NCBI GenBank assembly: GCA_020635075.1
Contig: JACKAM010000001.1
Location: 1,550,001-1,614,000, forward strand
Length of the DNA stretch: 64,000 bases
From: Pseudobdellovibrionaceae bacterium
Lineage (GTDB): Bacteria > Bdellovibrionota > Bdellovibrionia > Bdellovibrionales > UBA1609
Reading direction: 5' to 3'
Shown: piece after piece, positions 1-8,898 of the stretch
Layout of the letters: the number at the start of each line of letters is the position of its first letter
How positions within the stretch are numbered: the stretch's first letter is position 1
The notes under the pieces: generated by a model
What the model was told of the DNA's origin: nothing
Databases searched by the model: none
The model's input: only the letters and a program-made list of their open reading frames with translations
Position numbers and translations under genes: made by a program

Positions 1-20
1 CCCGCGGGGTGAGCCGCGGG
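1..20. repeat. GC-rich palindrome at window edge
   Basis: Seven-base inverted repeat CCCGCGG / CCGCGGG around a 6-nt loop. It lies downstream of the minus-strand lipoprotein gene ending at 80 and could be its terminator. The window edge hides whether a T-run follows on the minus strand, so the function is a guess. Confidence 0.35.
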
Positions 21-79
21 CCAAAGGGATTTCGTGTTGGTGTGGTCTACCTTAAGACGTCATATCTTAGGAGCTATTC

Positions 80-760
80 TCAAGAGTTAATAATCTGAAC
101 AAGCTTGGTCTTGAAATCCAGCACTGTGCTTTTCACCTGCTCAAGCAGGATCAAAGGAATAAAGTGCAGGGGATTTAAAGGATCCAGTTTCGCCTTTAAC
201 TGGTCCAGCTTGCCCAATAGGAAATCCACCCGATCTGCCAATTTGAGTAACAAGTCATCTAAGCGAGCTTCGACCAAATCCAGTTTTGCCAACAAGGCGT
301 CCAACTGGATTAGGAGTGCTGCATGAGCGGGATTAAAGGGATCAAGCTTGGCTTTCTCCGCTTCAATCTTGGCCCTAACGTTATCAATGTTCTGTTTGAC
401 CTTTGATATGGCGGTCAAAATTCGATCAAATACCTTTTTGAGAGCTCCCGTGACATCTGGTAAAAACTGTGTGGAAGCCTGCCCGGTGCTGAACTCGATG
501 GTGAGATTGCCTTCGCTGTCCACCAATCCATCTAATAGCTCAGTGGCATCCCGTAAGGCCTTCTCTGCCTCACGTGCGGCCTTGTCCACTTCATCCATTT
601 GCACTGGTAATTCTGCTGGCGGCGGATTGTTGGTGGTGTCACCCACCTTGGTCGCATTTGCCAGCCCTCTTGCCTTCATGTCCTGTCCACAGGACATCAA
701 TCCCATTGATATGGCGAGCAACATTGCTTGCGCCATGATCACGCGTTTCATCCAACCCAT
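80..760 (-). CDS. Helical lipoprotein with coiled-coil repeats
   Basis: 226 residues. The N-terminus has a basic start, a hydrophobic stretch and a lipobox LMSC, so it is predicted to be exported and lipid-anchored at about Cys24. The rest is almost entirely helical and charged. Residues about 120-210 contain two copies of a KLDP-x-NP-x-H pattern separated by Leu-rich heptads, which suggests two related helical hairpins. The ATG at 760 follows AGGGGTAAGG at good spacing; an in-frame ATG at 751 is an alternative. No family was recognised. It may be a structural or periplasmic spacer lipoprotein, by inference only. Confidence 0.75.
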   Translation of the reverse strand: MGWMKRVIMAQAMLLAISMGLMSCGQDMKARGLANATKVGDTTNNPPPAELPVQMDEVDKAAREAEKALRDATELLDGLVDSEGNLTIEFSTGQASTQFLPDVTGALKKVFDRILTAISKVKQNIDNVRAKIEAEKAKLDPFNPAHAALLIQLDALLAKLDLVEARLDDLLLKLADRVDFLLGKLDQLKAKLDPLNPLHFIPLILLEQVKSTVLDFKTKLVQIINS

Positions 761-1086
761 TTTCCTTACCCCTGTAAAAACGTCCCTCGGGAATTATGTA
801 AAGCAAGCGCGGTTCCACTTGGGGAGGGAAAAAAATGGCAGAAAACCACCAACAAATTGTCAATCGGGTACCTATCGCGAAGTTGTTGTTCATCTTGTTC
901 CAAGTTGACTGTTGGTGTCGCTAGACAGTTTGTTCAACATTGGGGAGAAATCGTCATCTTTTGCTGTTCGCATTCATCCCATCTGTGTCGGGGTGAAACA
1001 AAAATGCAATCGACGGAAACCCGCAGCCTGCACAAACCACAGACTGAATGTCGAAGAAATTCTCACAGCCCTTGGTCGAGGAGTGG
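761..1086. other. Non-coding stretch between two lipoprotein genes
   Basis: No convincing gene, terminator or repeat is seen here. The short open frames have no signal peptide, domain or ribosome-binding site. The part next to 760 presumably holds the promoter of the minus-strand lipoprotein gene, but no clear -35/-10 pair stands out. Confidence 0.4.
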
Positions 1087-1488
1087 TTATTGTCCGGACG
1101 ATGGGGTGACTTCTTCCACAGCGTTGTACTTAAACGTGTAGAGTACGGTGGTTTTGGTCAATGTCGGTGTGGGTGGAAACTTCAAGCTACGCAAGAGGTT
1201 GAGGAAGCAATCACCAACCGCACCATCACCTAGAGTGTTTTCAGTTATCATGGGCTCCAGCACATCGCCCTTATCGTTCACGGTCCACTGGATGGTGACG
1301 TGGCCCTCCTGGTCGGTCAGTTGCTCGACCGCATGGTCCGCACAAGACTTAGCCGGCCCAAGGTTCTCTTCAAAATGGCGAATGGCGATATTGGGATCAG
1401 CCCCCCTCCTCCGCGCAATCTTCTCGCCTACTGTAGCGCATGATGTCAAACATAACGGAACGATTGCCAATAGAAGCCTCAAGTCCAC
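1087..1488 (-). CDS. Lipoprotein with AgmX/PglI (TonB-like) C-terminal domain
   Basis: 133 residues starting at a GTG preceded by AAGGAG. The signal peptide ends in lipobox LTSC (Cys17). Residues about 45-125 fit the AgmX/PglI C-terminal fold, a TonB-C-like beta-alpha-beta module: the pattern GHVTIQWTVNDKGDV, then a Cys, then a region ending LKFPPTPTLTKTTVLYTFKY is typical. Two cysteines (in KSCADH and GDCFLN) probably form a disulfide. This domain occurs in Myxococcota and Bdellovibrionota proteins that contact envelope machines. The partner is unknown. Confidence 0.7.
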   Translation of the reverse strand: MDLRLLLAIVPLCLTSCATVGEKIARRRGADPNIAIRHFEENLGPAKSCADHAVEQLTDQEGHVTIQWTVNDKGDVLEPMITENTLGDGAVGDCFLNLLRSLKFPPTPTLTKTTVLYTFKYNAVEEVTPSSGQ

Positions 1489-1700
1489 CTTGCCTTCTCC
1501 TTCACCTACACTTCACAATTCCCACCAGCCTAAATCCATCCCCCACTCTGAGTCCAGACCAGATCCCAACAGCCCCCTGAATTGATTGGCAACTGGCGCT
1601 CACTGTCAATATCACGTCGCCAGCCGTTTTCGGTTTCAAGTTCCCCCCCACTCTGTTACGAAATCTCCGGATCATTTGGGGATAGGAAACGGGGGAAATA

Positions 1701-2663
1701 ATGAAATTGTGGTCTTTTCTTTTGGGTGCTGCCCTCGCAGCAGGTGGGGCAACTTGCGCTTTGGCGGCAGAGTCGAGCACATCAGTCAGTGCTTCATCGA
1801 CAAGTGCTTCTTCAAGCAGCGATTCGGCTTCTTCAGATTCTCTGCGCATGAAGCTCAAGAAGTTCAACAAAAAGCACGAGGTCAACACTGACATCACCAA
1901 TGCAGAGATGGCTGCTCAGGCGGGATCACGCTCCCAGTACAGTGTGAAGTTCAATGTTTCCTACTACGGTGCCCCAATTGAACGCCCCTTCTCTAAAGAA
2001 GGTCCAAACCCGGACAATTCGCCAATTGACCCCAGCACAGCATTGAGCGGAAGTTTGTCACTTCGATACCGCCTCAACAAAAAGAGTGCGGTGAGTTTGG
2101 GATCAGGCTTGACCGCCTTGACTCCTTTTCACGGCGTCAAGAGGGTGGATACGAAGAACCCCTATGTCAGCATCGACTACAATTACAAAGCCGGTGAGTT
2201 TCAGTTGCGCAATTCGGCTAGCATCTCGGCCACGACAGTCGAGAACTACACAAAGCGTGGTCAAAACGCTAGCGTTAGCCTGAGTCAGGGCCTGGCCTAT
2301 AATGTTCCGGACACCAAATTCACCATGGGTGCCTCGGCTTCACTTAGCCTTTACAACTACACCCGTGAATATCAGCCGAAAGATGGCTCGGTCTCTCGCT
2401 ATTACTTGGGTGTCTATCCATTTGCCGAGTATGGCTTTGCCCAAAAGTACTCTCTCAAAACTTCATTTGGGTTTGGCTTCTACAACCCACGGTCATCTAG
2501 TGATGAGTGGGAGATGCAGAGACGACTGGTGTCTCAGTGGCTAGGTGTGGGCTACTCCCATTCACGCACGGTGTACATTTATCCCTACCTCAGCTTCTAC
2601 CCGTCAAAGTTTCACTGGGGAACCACCACCGTCGCCTTCTCCACCGTCTTCTCCGTCCTCTAG
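1701..2663 (+). CDS. Putative outer-membrane beta-barrel protein
   Basis: 320 residues with a good ribosome-binding site (GGGGGAAAT). The signal peptide ends near AALAAE. It is followed by an unusual Ser-rich run (residues about 25-50) and a short basic patch. From about residue 75 to the C-terminus the protein shows alternating hydrophobic/polar strands with many Tyr, Ser and Asn, and it ends in an aromatic/hydrophobic strand (TTVAFSTVFSVL). This pattern is what an outer-membrane barrel of about 10-14 strands looks like. No conserved family was recognised. The gene stands alone on the plus strand. Confidence 0.65.
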   Translation: MKLWSFLLGAALAAGGATCALAAESSTSVSASSTSASSSSDSASSDSLRMKLKKFNKKHEVNTDITNAEMAAQAGSRSQYSVKFNVSYYGAPIERPFSKEGPNPDNSPIDPSTALSGSLSLRYRLNKKSAVSLGSGLTALTPFHGVKRVDTKNPYVSIDYNYKAGEFQLRNSASISATTVENYTKRGQNASVSLSQGLAYNVPDTKFTMGASASLSLYNYTREYQPKDGSVSRYYLGVYPFAEYGFAQKYSLKTSFGFGFYNPRSSSDEWEMQRRLVSQWLGVGYSHSRTVYIYPYLSFYPSKFHWGTTTVAFSTVFSVL

Positions 2664-2799
2664 ACCGGCTCCACCAAAGCCAAACAGCCTGGCCCCTTGA
2701 TTGCTGATTTGCAAAACTCGGGGCCACCTTTGTCCGGGAAAGCGGTCCGATTGGCGAGCCACAGTTCTGCGGACCAAAAGGTAGGTTGGCCATTTCCAA

Positions 2800-2972
2800 G
2801 GCTGGTCAAAAGGGTTCAAATCCGAGGCGGAGGGGGCTCGACGAGAGGCGGCAGTCAGTTGAGCGACCGAAGGGAGTAAGCTGCTCAACTGACCGGGTCG
2901 CAGACCCGTGATAAAACGTTGGAATGAGATCGAGACGCCTCCAACGCAGCAGTTGGGCCCTTTTCACCAGCC
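2800..2972. repeat. REP-like hairpin element, family A, copy 1
   Basis: Begins GGCTGGTCAAAAGGG and ends CCCTTTTCACCAGCC, a near-perfect inverted terminal repeat with one mismatch. An inner inverted repeat, GTCAGTTGAGC / GCTCAACTGAC, makes the whole element fold on itself. This copy is longer and more diverged inside than those near 23.6 and 25.7 kb. Its right end touches the stop codon of the TM2-domain gene. No protein-coding signal is seen; it may act as a terminator or mRNA end. Confidence 0.7.
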
Positions 2973-3397
2973 TATCTATTACATTCGTGGATTTGTTCGT
3001 TAAGGGTCCATAGGTCATAGAGCCACCCCAAGCCAAACAAACCTGCAGTCAGCAGCCAAATGAGTCCACTGATGATTTTACCCATGTAAAAGCGGTGTAC
3101 TCCAAAGGCTCCTAAAAACACCAAGAGAATCCAGGCGAGGTTGTAATCCAAATGCCCTTCGGAGTAGCGACGATCCGCTTGAGCGTCCATTCCGGGAATG
3201 AGAAACAAATCGATGATCCAACCGATTCCCAAAAAACCGAGGGTGAAAAAGTACAAGGTCCCAGAAAGCGGTTTGCCGTAGTAAAAGCGATGGGCTCCCA
3301 TAAAGCCGAAGATCCAAGTCAAATAGCCAATCAAAAGACTGTGTGAGTTATTTTCCACTCGTGACCCCCAATTGCCATAGGTCGCTCTAGTTCCCAT
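2972..3397 (-). CDS. Membrane protein with two TM2 domains
   Basis: 141 residues from the ATG preceded by GGAGG; the longer frame to 3466 has no such site. Residues about 20-65 and 90-135 are two tandem TM2 modules, each a pair of transmembrane helices joined by a short loop. The conserved patterns are GAHRFYYGK and GVHRFYMGK, followed by Gly-rich second helices ending GIGWIIDL and GLGWLYDL. TM2 proteins are small inner-membrane proteins of unknown function. The stop codon abuts a family A hairpin element. Confidence 0.85.
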   Translation of the reverse strand: MGTRATYGNWGSRVENNSHSLLIGYLTWIFGFMGAHRFYYGKPLSGTLYFFTLGFLGIGWIIDLFLIPGMDAQADRRYSEGHLDYNLAWILLVFLGAFGVHRFYMGKIISGLIWLLTAGLFGLGWLYDLWTLNEQIHECNR

Positions 3398-3531
3398 GTT
3401 TTTGACCTCCAGGTTCCAACATGGGCACAATCTAGGTCCGCTCGTGCAAGCTGTCAACCTCACCACCTGCGATCTCTTGCTCAGTTTCTTTCCCCATGCT
3501 TCAATAGACCACTTTCCAAAGGAGTGACCGG

Positions 3532-4926
3532 ATGGCCCATCAGCTCACCATCAAAGCCCCATTCGATGGCAAAGAAATCGCCACCTTACCTCTTCACAGC
3601 CTTGACGAGGTTAAAAAAATGCTCAGTGGAGCCCATGCCCTGAGCCGCCGTCCAAAAGCCCGAATTTCTGTTCCCCATAGATTGGAAATATTGGCTAAAA
3701 CCCAGGAGATCATTCGTCACAATGACGAAAAGTTTTTACTCATGGCCGCCCAAGAGGGGGGAAAGCCTTATGCTGACTCCCGGGTGGAGATCGACCGAGC
3801 CCTGCAGGGAATTCAGGTAGCCATGGAACATCTAAAATCCATGGCTGGAGAAGAAATACCCATGGGGCTGACTGTGCCATCACAAAACCGCTGGGCCTTT
3901 ACCAAAAGAGAGCCGGTGGGAGTTGTCTTTGCGATCAGCGCCTTTAATCACCCTTTCAATCTCATTGTCCATCAAGTCATTCCGGCCATTGCAGTCGGCT
4001 GCCCAGTGTTGGTGAAACCAGCCCGACAGACACCTTTGAGTTGCCAAAATCTTGTCCACTCCTTGTACGAAGCAGGTCTTCCCAAAGAATGGTGCCAGAT
4101 GGTTTTGTGTGATCACGAGACGGTGGATTTTTTGGTAAAAGACCCGCGCCTCAGTTACTTCAGTTTTATTGGCTCAAGTGAAGTCGGCTGGAAACTGCGA
4201 AGTAAGCTGGCTCCCGGAGTGACCAGTGCTCTTGAACATGGAGGGGCCGCGCCGGTCATCGTCACTGAGGACGCCGACCTTGAAGATGCCTTGCCCCTAT
4301 TGGTGAAAGGCGGATTCTATCATGCTGGCCAAGTGTGCGTTTCAGTGCAACGGGTCTTCGCCCATCAGTCCATCGCCCAAAAACTGGCTGAACAGATGGC
4401 CCAAGCCGCGAAAACTCTGACCGTCGGTGATCCGACTCACCCGGCGACTCAAGTTGGCCCGTTGATCCATCATAATGAAGTCAATCGGGTTAAGGAGTGG
4501 GTCGACGAAGCCGTGCAGAGCGGAGCCAAATTATTAACTGGTGGCAAGGCGCTATCGCCCTCTTGCTATGAGCCGACAGTTTTGTTTAATCCTCCTGATG
4601 CCGTCCGAGTTTCTCGCCAGGAAATCTTTGGCCCAGTGGTTTGCGTGTATCCCTATAAGACTTTGGACGAAGCCATTGAACGAGCCAACCAACTTCCCTT
4701 TGTTTTCCAAAGTGCGGTGTTTACCAAAAACATGGATACCGCATTTAAATGTCTGCGAGAGCTGGATGCCACGGCGGTGATGGTCAATGACCACACGGCC
4801 TTTCGTGTCGACTGGATGCCATTTGGTGGAAGACGTCAATCAGGCGCCGGAGTCGGAGGTATCCCCTATACCATGAAGGAAATGACCTTCGAAAAATTAG
4901 CGGTCCTTCGTTCTCCGGAACTCTAA
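3532..4926 (+). CDS. NAD(P)-dependent aldehyde dehydrogenase family protein
   Basis: 464 residues, the usual family length. It oxidises an aldehyde to a carboxylate in the cytoplasm. Visible family landmarks are the cofactor-loop motif FIGSSEVGWKL, the general-base Glu in LEHGGAAP, the nucleophile Cys in GQVCVSVQR, and the EIFGPVV motif near residue 365. The start ATG follows AAGGAG. The sequence resembles the broad lactaldehyde/glyceraldehyde-3-phosphate/succinate-semialdehyde group, but the substrate cannot be set from sequence alone. The gene is convergent with the transglutaminase gene, with only 10 bp between the stops and no obvious terminator. Confidence 0.9.
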   Translation: MAHQLTIKAPFDGKEIATLPLHSLDEVKKMLSGAHALSRRPKARISVPHRLEILAKTQEIIRHNDEKFLLMAAQEGGKPYADSRVEIDRALQGIQVAMEHLKSMAGEEIPMGLTVPSQNRWAFTKREPVGVVFAISAFNHPFNLIVHQVIPAIAVGCPVLVKPARQTPLSCQNLVHSLYEAGLPKEWCQMVLCDHETVDFLVKDPRLSYFSFIGSSEVGWKLRSKLAPGVTSALEHGGAAPVIVTEDADLEDALPLLVKGGFYHAGQVCVSVQRVFAHQSIAQKLAEQMAQAAKTLTVGDPTHPATQVGPLIHHNEVNRVKEWVDEAVQSGAKLLTGGKALSPSCYEPTVLFNPPDAVRVSRQEIFGPVVCVYPYKTLDEAIERANQLPFVFQSAVFTKNMDTAFKCLRELDATAVMVNDHTAFRVDWMPFGGRRQSGAGVGGIPYTMKEMTFEKLAVLRSPEL

Positions 4927-4936
4927 CGAATTAAGA

Positions 4937-6982
4937 CTAGGCGGCCGGTGGTGGTGCCTGACGTACCCTCGTCCCTCCACCCACACGAGAGAGGCGCAGA
5001 TGCTTCACCCGCCGACGCAATTCCCGGCGCTCTGTACGGTCCAGCTTTTTGGATCCGTAGCGAGAATCGATGAGAGGTTGAAACACTCCTTGTAGCTCCC
5101 GTTCCCGATCGGGAAAGAATTCCCGAGCCCTCTGCCAATAGGCGTAGGGTCCCTCGATGGGTTGACGTTCCAGCCCCGCCAATTTAAGGCGCTGGCAAAG
5201 AGCCCGATAGATGCCCAATACCGGGTCGACCTTTTCCCGACTTTTGCGTAAAAAGAGAAAGGCAACAACGATCAGCACAATTGACAAAAGAACCGCGGCC
5301 AGTGCTAACAGCCAACGGCCATAACTGCCAACGCCCAACTGTTTCAAGATATCTTTTTGAAAAGATAGGTCGTAGCGCAAGAGAAAGTTGACCCAAAGGG
5401 CCTCCGTCTGGTCCCAAATCAAGCGGATGCGTTCGCCCATTTCACCAAGGCCACCTCGAATCCATTTGGGGAGAGCACCACCTCCGCCAGTCTCTTCGTC
5501 ATCCAGATTTGCCAAGAGTTCCCGATAACCAGCTCCACCCAGGGCCAGGCGTTGGGGGGCAATGCTTTCCACAGGGTCCAATCTCTGCCAAGAATTTAAC
5601 CGATCATCCCAATACTCCAACCAGGCGTGAGCGTCGAGATAACGCACTAAAAAGTAATCCTTGAGCAAGCTTGACGTGCCACCTTGAAAGCCAACAATAA
5701 CCCGGGTGGGAATCCCGGCAAGTCTCATCATGGTGGCCACAGCCCCTGCATAGTGCTCACAAAAACCTTGCTTCTTTTCAAATAGAAACTCATCCAATCC
5801 TGACATGGTCCCAGGCTGTAGAGTGTAGGTGAATCTGTTCTTAAGCAAATAATCCATGGCCCGGGTGGCAACCTCGTGGGCTCCCTCGCCCGGCCGCCGC
5901 CAGCTCTTAGCTACTTGCCGAACCCGATCACTCACCTGTTTCGTCACTTTCAAATATATCTCGGGGTCGGGTCGTTCCCAACTGGTGGCCTGAGCCGAGA
6001 GGTTGGAGAATGCCCGATAGTACTGGCGTGAGAACAAATTCATGCGTGCTTCGAACACCCGCCCCTCAGAAGTGCGCACAAGTCGTAGGTTAGGATCACC
6101 TGAAAACATGACTAAAGTGGGCCAATCGAGGGCAAACAGAAATCGCTCGGGCGAAGGCTCAAGAAAGATTTCCTGCACCACCTCCTGTCCTGTCATCGGT
6201 CTTTCCAAGACTGGAATACTTTTTTGGTAGGTTCCCTTGTCCCAATCCAATCCATTGGCAACAGTCAGGACCAACCCCCGCCAGTAAAACTCCTGAACTG
6301 AACTCACCTGGCGCTCGGGAAAGGATACCCGAAAAGCCACCTTGTCCGACTGGGCAAGCTGAGCCACAGAGCCAGGACGCAGTTTTTCGGAAAATCCGGT
6401 TTGCCCCGCATTTTTTCGGGTTTGACTCCACAAACTAATGTTGAAGCGTGGAAAAAGAAAAAACAACACCAAGGCCAAAGGGACAGACTGCAATGCCAGC
6501 AAAAGAGAACGGCGCAACAAAAAGCGCATGTTTCCCCTCTCTGGTGGCGAGTGGTACATGGCCAACACCGCCGTAATCAGGAGCACATCGAACACCAGAA
6601 ACAAAGTCATTTCCATGGACTGGGAGTCGATGAGCTTAGCCATCAAAAGTAGATAGCACAAAAAGATCACGATGATGGTGTCTCTGACTTTTCTCAACTC
6701 AAAGAGCTTGGATGCCGCCATGAGTACGAGCAGGGCTGTTGCCGGCTCTTGGCCCATCACTGTACCAAACTGAAAGAAAATCCCCACAGCACCAAGAACT
6801 ACCAATCCACGCAGAAACCATGGCTGCGGGAGGGGCCACGAGCGAAGGTTGTGAAGCACTCGCCAAAAAAGAAAAAAGAAGGACACTCCGATCACCCAAT
6901 AGGGCACTGTCAAAATGTGAGGTAATAGGTTAATGCCCACAAGGAGATACACGAGGCGTTGTTTGCTGTCGTCAAACCTCAT
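4937..6982 (-). CDS. TgpA-like membrane transglutaminase (DUF3488-transglutaminase-DUF4129)
   Basis: 681 residues from the ATG that overlaps the upstream stop by 4 nt (ATGA), with GGAGAGG before it. The N-terminus has about five to six membrane helices (DUF3488 type). A periplasmic transglutaminase core follows: catalytic Cys in KQGFCEHYAG (about residue 405), His in DAHAWLEYWDD and Asp in QRLDPVES. One more membrane helix (about residue 560) and a cytoplasmic DUF4129-like tail follow. The triad is intact, so it should be a cysteine transamidase or peptidase. Genes of this type commonly sit with moxR and DUF58 genes; here it is the last gene of the six-gene motor operon. Confidence 0.9.
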   Translation of the reverse strand: MRFDDSKQRLVYLLVGINLLPHILTVPYWVIGVSFFFLFWRVLHNLRSWPLPQPWFLRGLVVLGAVGIFFQFGTVMGQEPATALLVLMAASKLFELRKVRDTIIVIFLCYLLLMAKLIDSQSMEMTLFLVFDVLLITAVLAMYHSPPERGNMRFLLRRSLLLALQSVPLALVLFFLFPRFNISLWSQTRKNAGQTGFSEKLRPGSVAQLAQSDKVAFRVSFPERQVSSVQEFYWRGLVLTVANGLDWDKGTYQKSIPVLERPMTGQEVVQEIFLEPSPERFLFALDWPTLVMFSGDPNLRLVRTSEGRVFEARMNLFSRQYYRAFSNLSAQATSWERPDPEIYLKVTKQVSDRVRQVAKSWRRPGEGAHEVATRAMDYLLKNRFTYTLQPGTMSGLDEFLFEKKQGFCEHYAGAVATMMRLAGIPTRVIVGFQGGTSSLLKDYFLVRYLDAHAWLEYWDDRLNSWQRLDPVESIAPQRLALGGAGYRELLANLDDEETGGGGALPKWIRGGLGEMGERIRLIWDQTEALWVNFLLRYDLSFQKDILKQLGVGSYGRWLLALAAVLLSIVLIVVAFLFLRKSREKVDPVLGIYRALCQRLKLAGLERQPIEGPYAYWQRAREFFPDRERELQGVFQPLIDSRYGSKKLDRTERRELRRRVKHLRLSRVGGGTRVRQAPPPAA

Positions 6983-7917
6983 CCGACCTCTCCGTAGCGA
7001 GCCAACTCCCGCTGGCACTTTTGATAGTGATGGGGTCCGTAACCGAAGTTTAAACGCTTTCCAGGCAAGACCAGTTCAAAGGGCGCACCCCGTTCGCGGG
7101 CCTGATCCAACCAACGGGACATTTGACTCAAAACCTTTTCCACATCCCGATTGGGAACGTCCTGAAAGCGCACAGAAAAACACCTGTCGGTTGTGCCCTC
7201 GTACTCTTTGATCATCAATCGTCTGCGGCGGGCAAAGATCTTCCAGTCCACCCGGTGGTAGCTTTCGCCTCGTTCATATTTGCGGTGTTCACGGAACTCA
7301 TCTCCCCGTTGATGACCCGCGATGGCCTCAGACTTGGGAAACTTGTTCTCCTCGGCGACCAAACGCAAGGGCAAATGGCCTGAAGGATTGGGATAGAGAA
7401 AGAACTCCCCATCAGCGCGTAGAACCTTCCAGGCCCGGAACAACCCTAAGGGAAACACTGTCGACAGGGACATCGCCGGCACCTGATGAACCCCGCGAAC
7501 CATGGGGCCGCAGACAAGGTTGCGCACCACCTGCTGACTACTCGCCACGTCCTCAATGCACAAGACCTGGCCATAGACCAGTTCCTTTTTGAGGGGAGAC
7601 AGCTCTATCATTTGCCGACGAGCATAGCCCTTATTAACAAGGCGAAGGGGAATTGAAACAGGTTCGCCCGCATGCTGATCACCGATCGGCAGTGCCTCGA
7701 TCATCAGATCCCGCAGGTTATTGTGGGTCTCCACCATGCTAATGACAAAAATGGCGAAAAGGAAAAATCCAAGCAAAAAAACTAGATTGTTATTGTAGGT
7801 GGCACCGGCCACGATCACCACGGCCGTACCGGCCAAAAAGATCAGACCATTTTGGGTGGGAACAATATAGACCTTCCCTTGCTTCATCCCGGGAAGGCGC
7901 TGCACCCATTCCTTCAT
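6979..7917 (-). CDS. DUF58 domain protein
   Basis: 312 residues. Two membrane helices near the N-terminus (about 20-65) are followed by a soluble VWA-related region. The DUF58 signature is seen around residues 205-245: RGDEFREHRKYERGESYHRVDW then KIFARR, with the typical Arg-x-Tyr-x-x-Gly-x-x-x-x-x-Ile/Val-Asp-Trp pattern. It starts 2 nt after the moxR stop and overlaps tgpA by 4 nt, so the three are translated together. DUF58 proteins are thought to work with MoxR ATPases in assembling or maturing envelope complexes. That role here is inferred from family and context. Confidence 0.88.
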   Translation of the reverse strand: MKEWVQRLPGMKQGKVYIVPTQNGLIFLAGTAVVIVAGATYNNNLVFLLGFFLFAIFVISMVETHNNLRDLMIEALPIGDQHAGEPVSIPLRLVNKGYARRQMIELSPLKKELVYGQVLCIEDVASSQQVVRNLVCGPMVRGVHQVPAMSLSTVFPLGLFRAWKVLRADGEFFLYPNPSGHLPLRLVAEENKFPKSEAIAGHQRGDEFREHRKYERGESYHRVDWKIFARRRRLMIKEYEGTTDRCFSVRFQDVPNRDVEKVLSQMSRWLDQARERGAPFELVLPGKRLNFGYGPHHYQKCQRELARYGEVG

Positions 7918-7919
7918 GG

Positions 7920-8870
7920 CTAGTCCACCTGTACGGATTGAAGAACTTCCAGTGCCTTTTGATTGGCCACGCCACCCTGAAATCCCTCACCACGGTTGAG
8001 GCGATGAGAAATCACACTCACACCCACTTCCTGGACATCTTCAGGCAGCACCATGCTGCGCCCCTCTATAAAGGCCCAGGCTTTGGCGGCCTTCAAAAGA
8101 GCGAGTCCAGCACGGGGAGAAAGCCCCCACTGGTCGGCCGACTGGTTGCGAGTGTGTTGAAGAATTCTCTGAATGTAATCAATAATTGCGTCCGAACAAT
8201 GAATGTCCTCGACCACCAACTGGACCTTGAGGATGTCTTCGGGACTCATGACCGGCTCCATATTTTCAATCAATCGATCCCGCTTTTCGCCCTTGAGAAG
8301 CTGCTTCTCTGCTCCCTCATTTGGATAGCCGATTTCAATACGCATGAGGAACCGATCGAGCTGACTCTCCGGCAGTGGATAGGTCCCCGCCTGCTCCAAG
8401 GGATTTTGGGTAGCGACAACAAAAAATGGCTCGGGCAAGGGGTGAGTCACCCCATCCACTGTCACCCGTCTTTCCTCCATAGCCTGAAGACAGGCACTTT
8501 GGGTTTTCGGAGTCGCGCGGTTGAGCTCATCTGCAATGACCATTTGCCCAAAGATGGGACCCTTATGAAAGTGAAAGGACTTTCTCTCTGGATCAAAGAC
8601 TGTCGTTCCCAGAATATCAGCGGGCAAAAGGTCGTTGGTGAACTGAATTCGCGTGGAATTGAGCCCCAAACTCTTTGCCAATAGGCGAACCAAAGTGGTC
8701 TTGCCGACACCAGGTATGTCCTCAATCAACAGATGACCCTGGGCCAGTAGGCAGCAGAGGGACAACTTTAGCTGGGGTCTTTTGCCGAGAATGACTTGAT
8801 CAGCTTTATCCAATACACGAATAACGGACAGGTGGTATTCAGAAAAATCCAACTTTAGAGCTGCCGTCAC
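7920..8870 (-). CDS. MoxR family AAA+ ATPase
   Basis: 316 residues starting at a GTG with AGGAGACAGG upstream. Walker A is GVGKTT (about residues 55-60), Walker B is MVIADELNRA, and sensor and arginine-finger regions follow (FVVATQNPLEQAGTYPLPE; LDRFLMRIEIGYP). The C-terminal lid is of the MoxR type. MoxR ATPases are cytosolic chaperone-like machines that mature metal-containing or envelope complexes, usually together with VWA or DUF58 partners. It lies between the FHA coiled-coil gene (28 nt upstream) and the DUF58 gene (2 nt downstream). Confidence 0.92.
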   Translation of the reverse strand: MTAALKLDFSEYHLSVIRVLDKADQVILGKRPQLKLSLCCLLAQGHLLIEDIPGVGKTTLVRLLAKSLGLNSTRIQFTNDLLPADILGTTVFDPERKSFHFHKGPIFGQMVIADELNRATPKTQSACLQAMEERRVTVDGVTHPLPEPFFVVATQNPLEQAGTYPLPESQLDRFLMRIEIGYPNEGAEKQLLKGEKRDRLIENMEPVMSPEDILKVQLVVEDIHCSDAIIDYIQRILQHTRNQSADQWGLSPRAGLALLKAAKAWAFIEGRSMVLPEDVQEVGVSVISHRLNRGEGFQGGVANQKALEVLQSVQVD

Positions 8871-8898
8871 GTTCCTGTCTCCTTCGTTTTCTCAATTC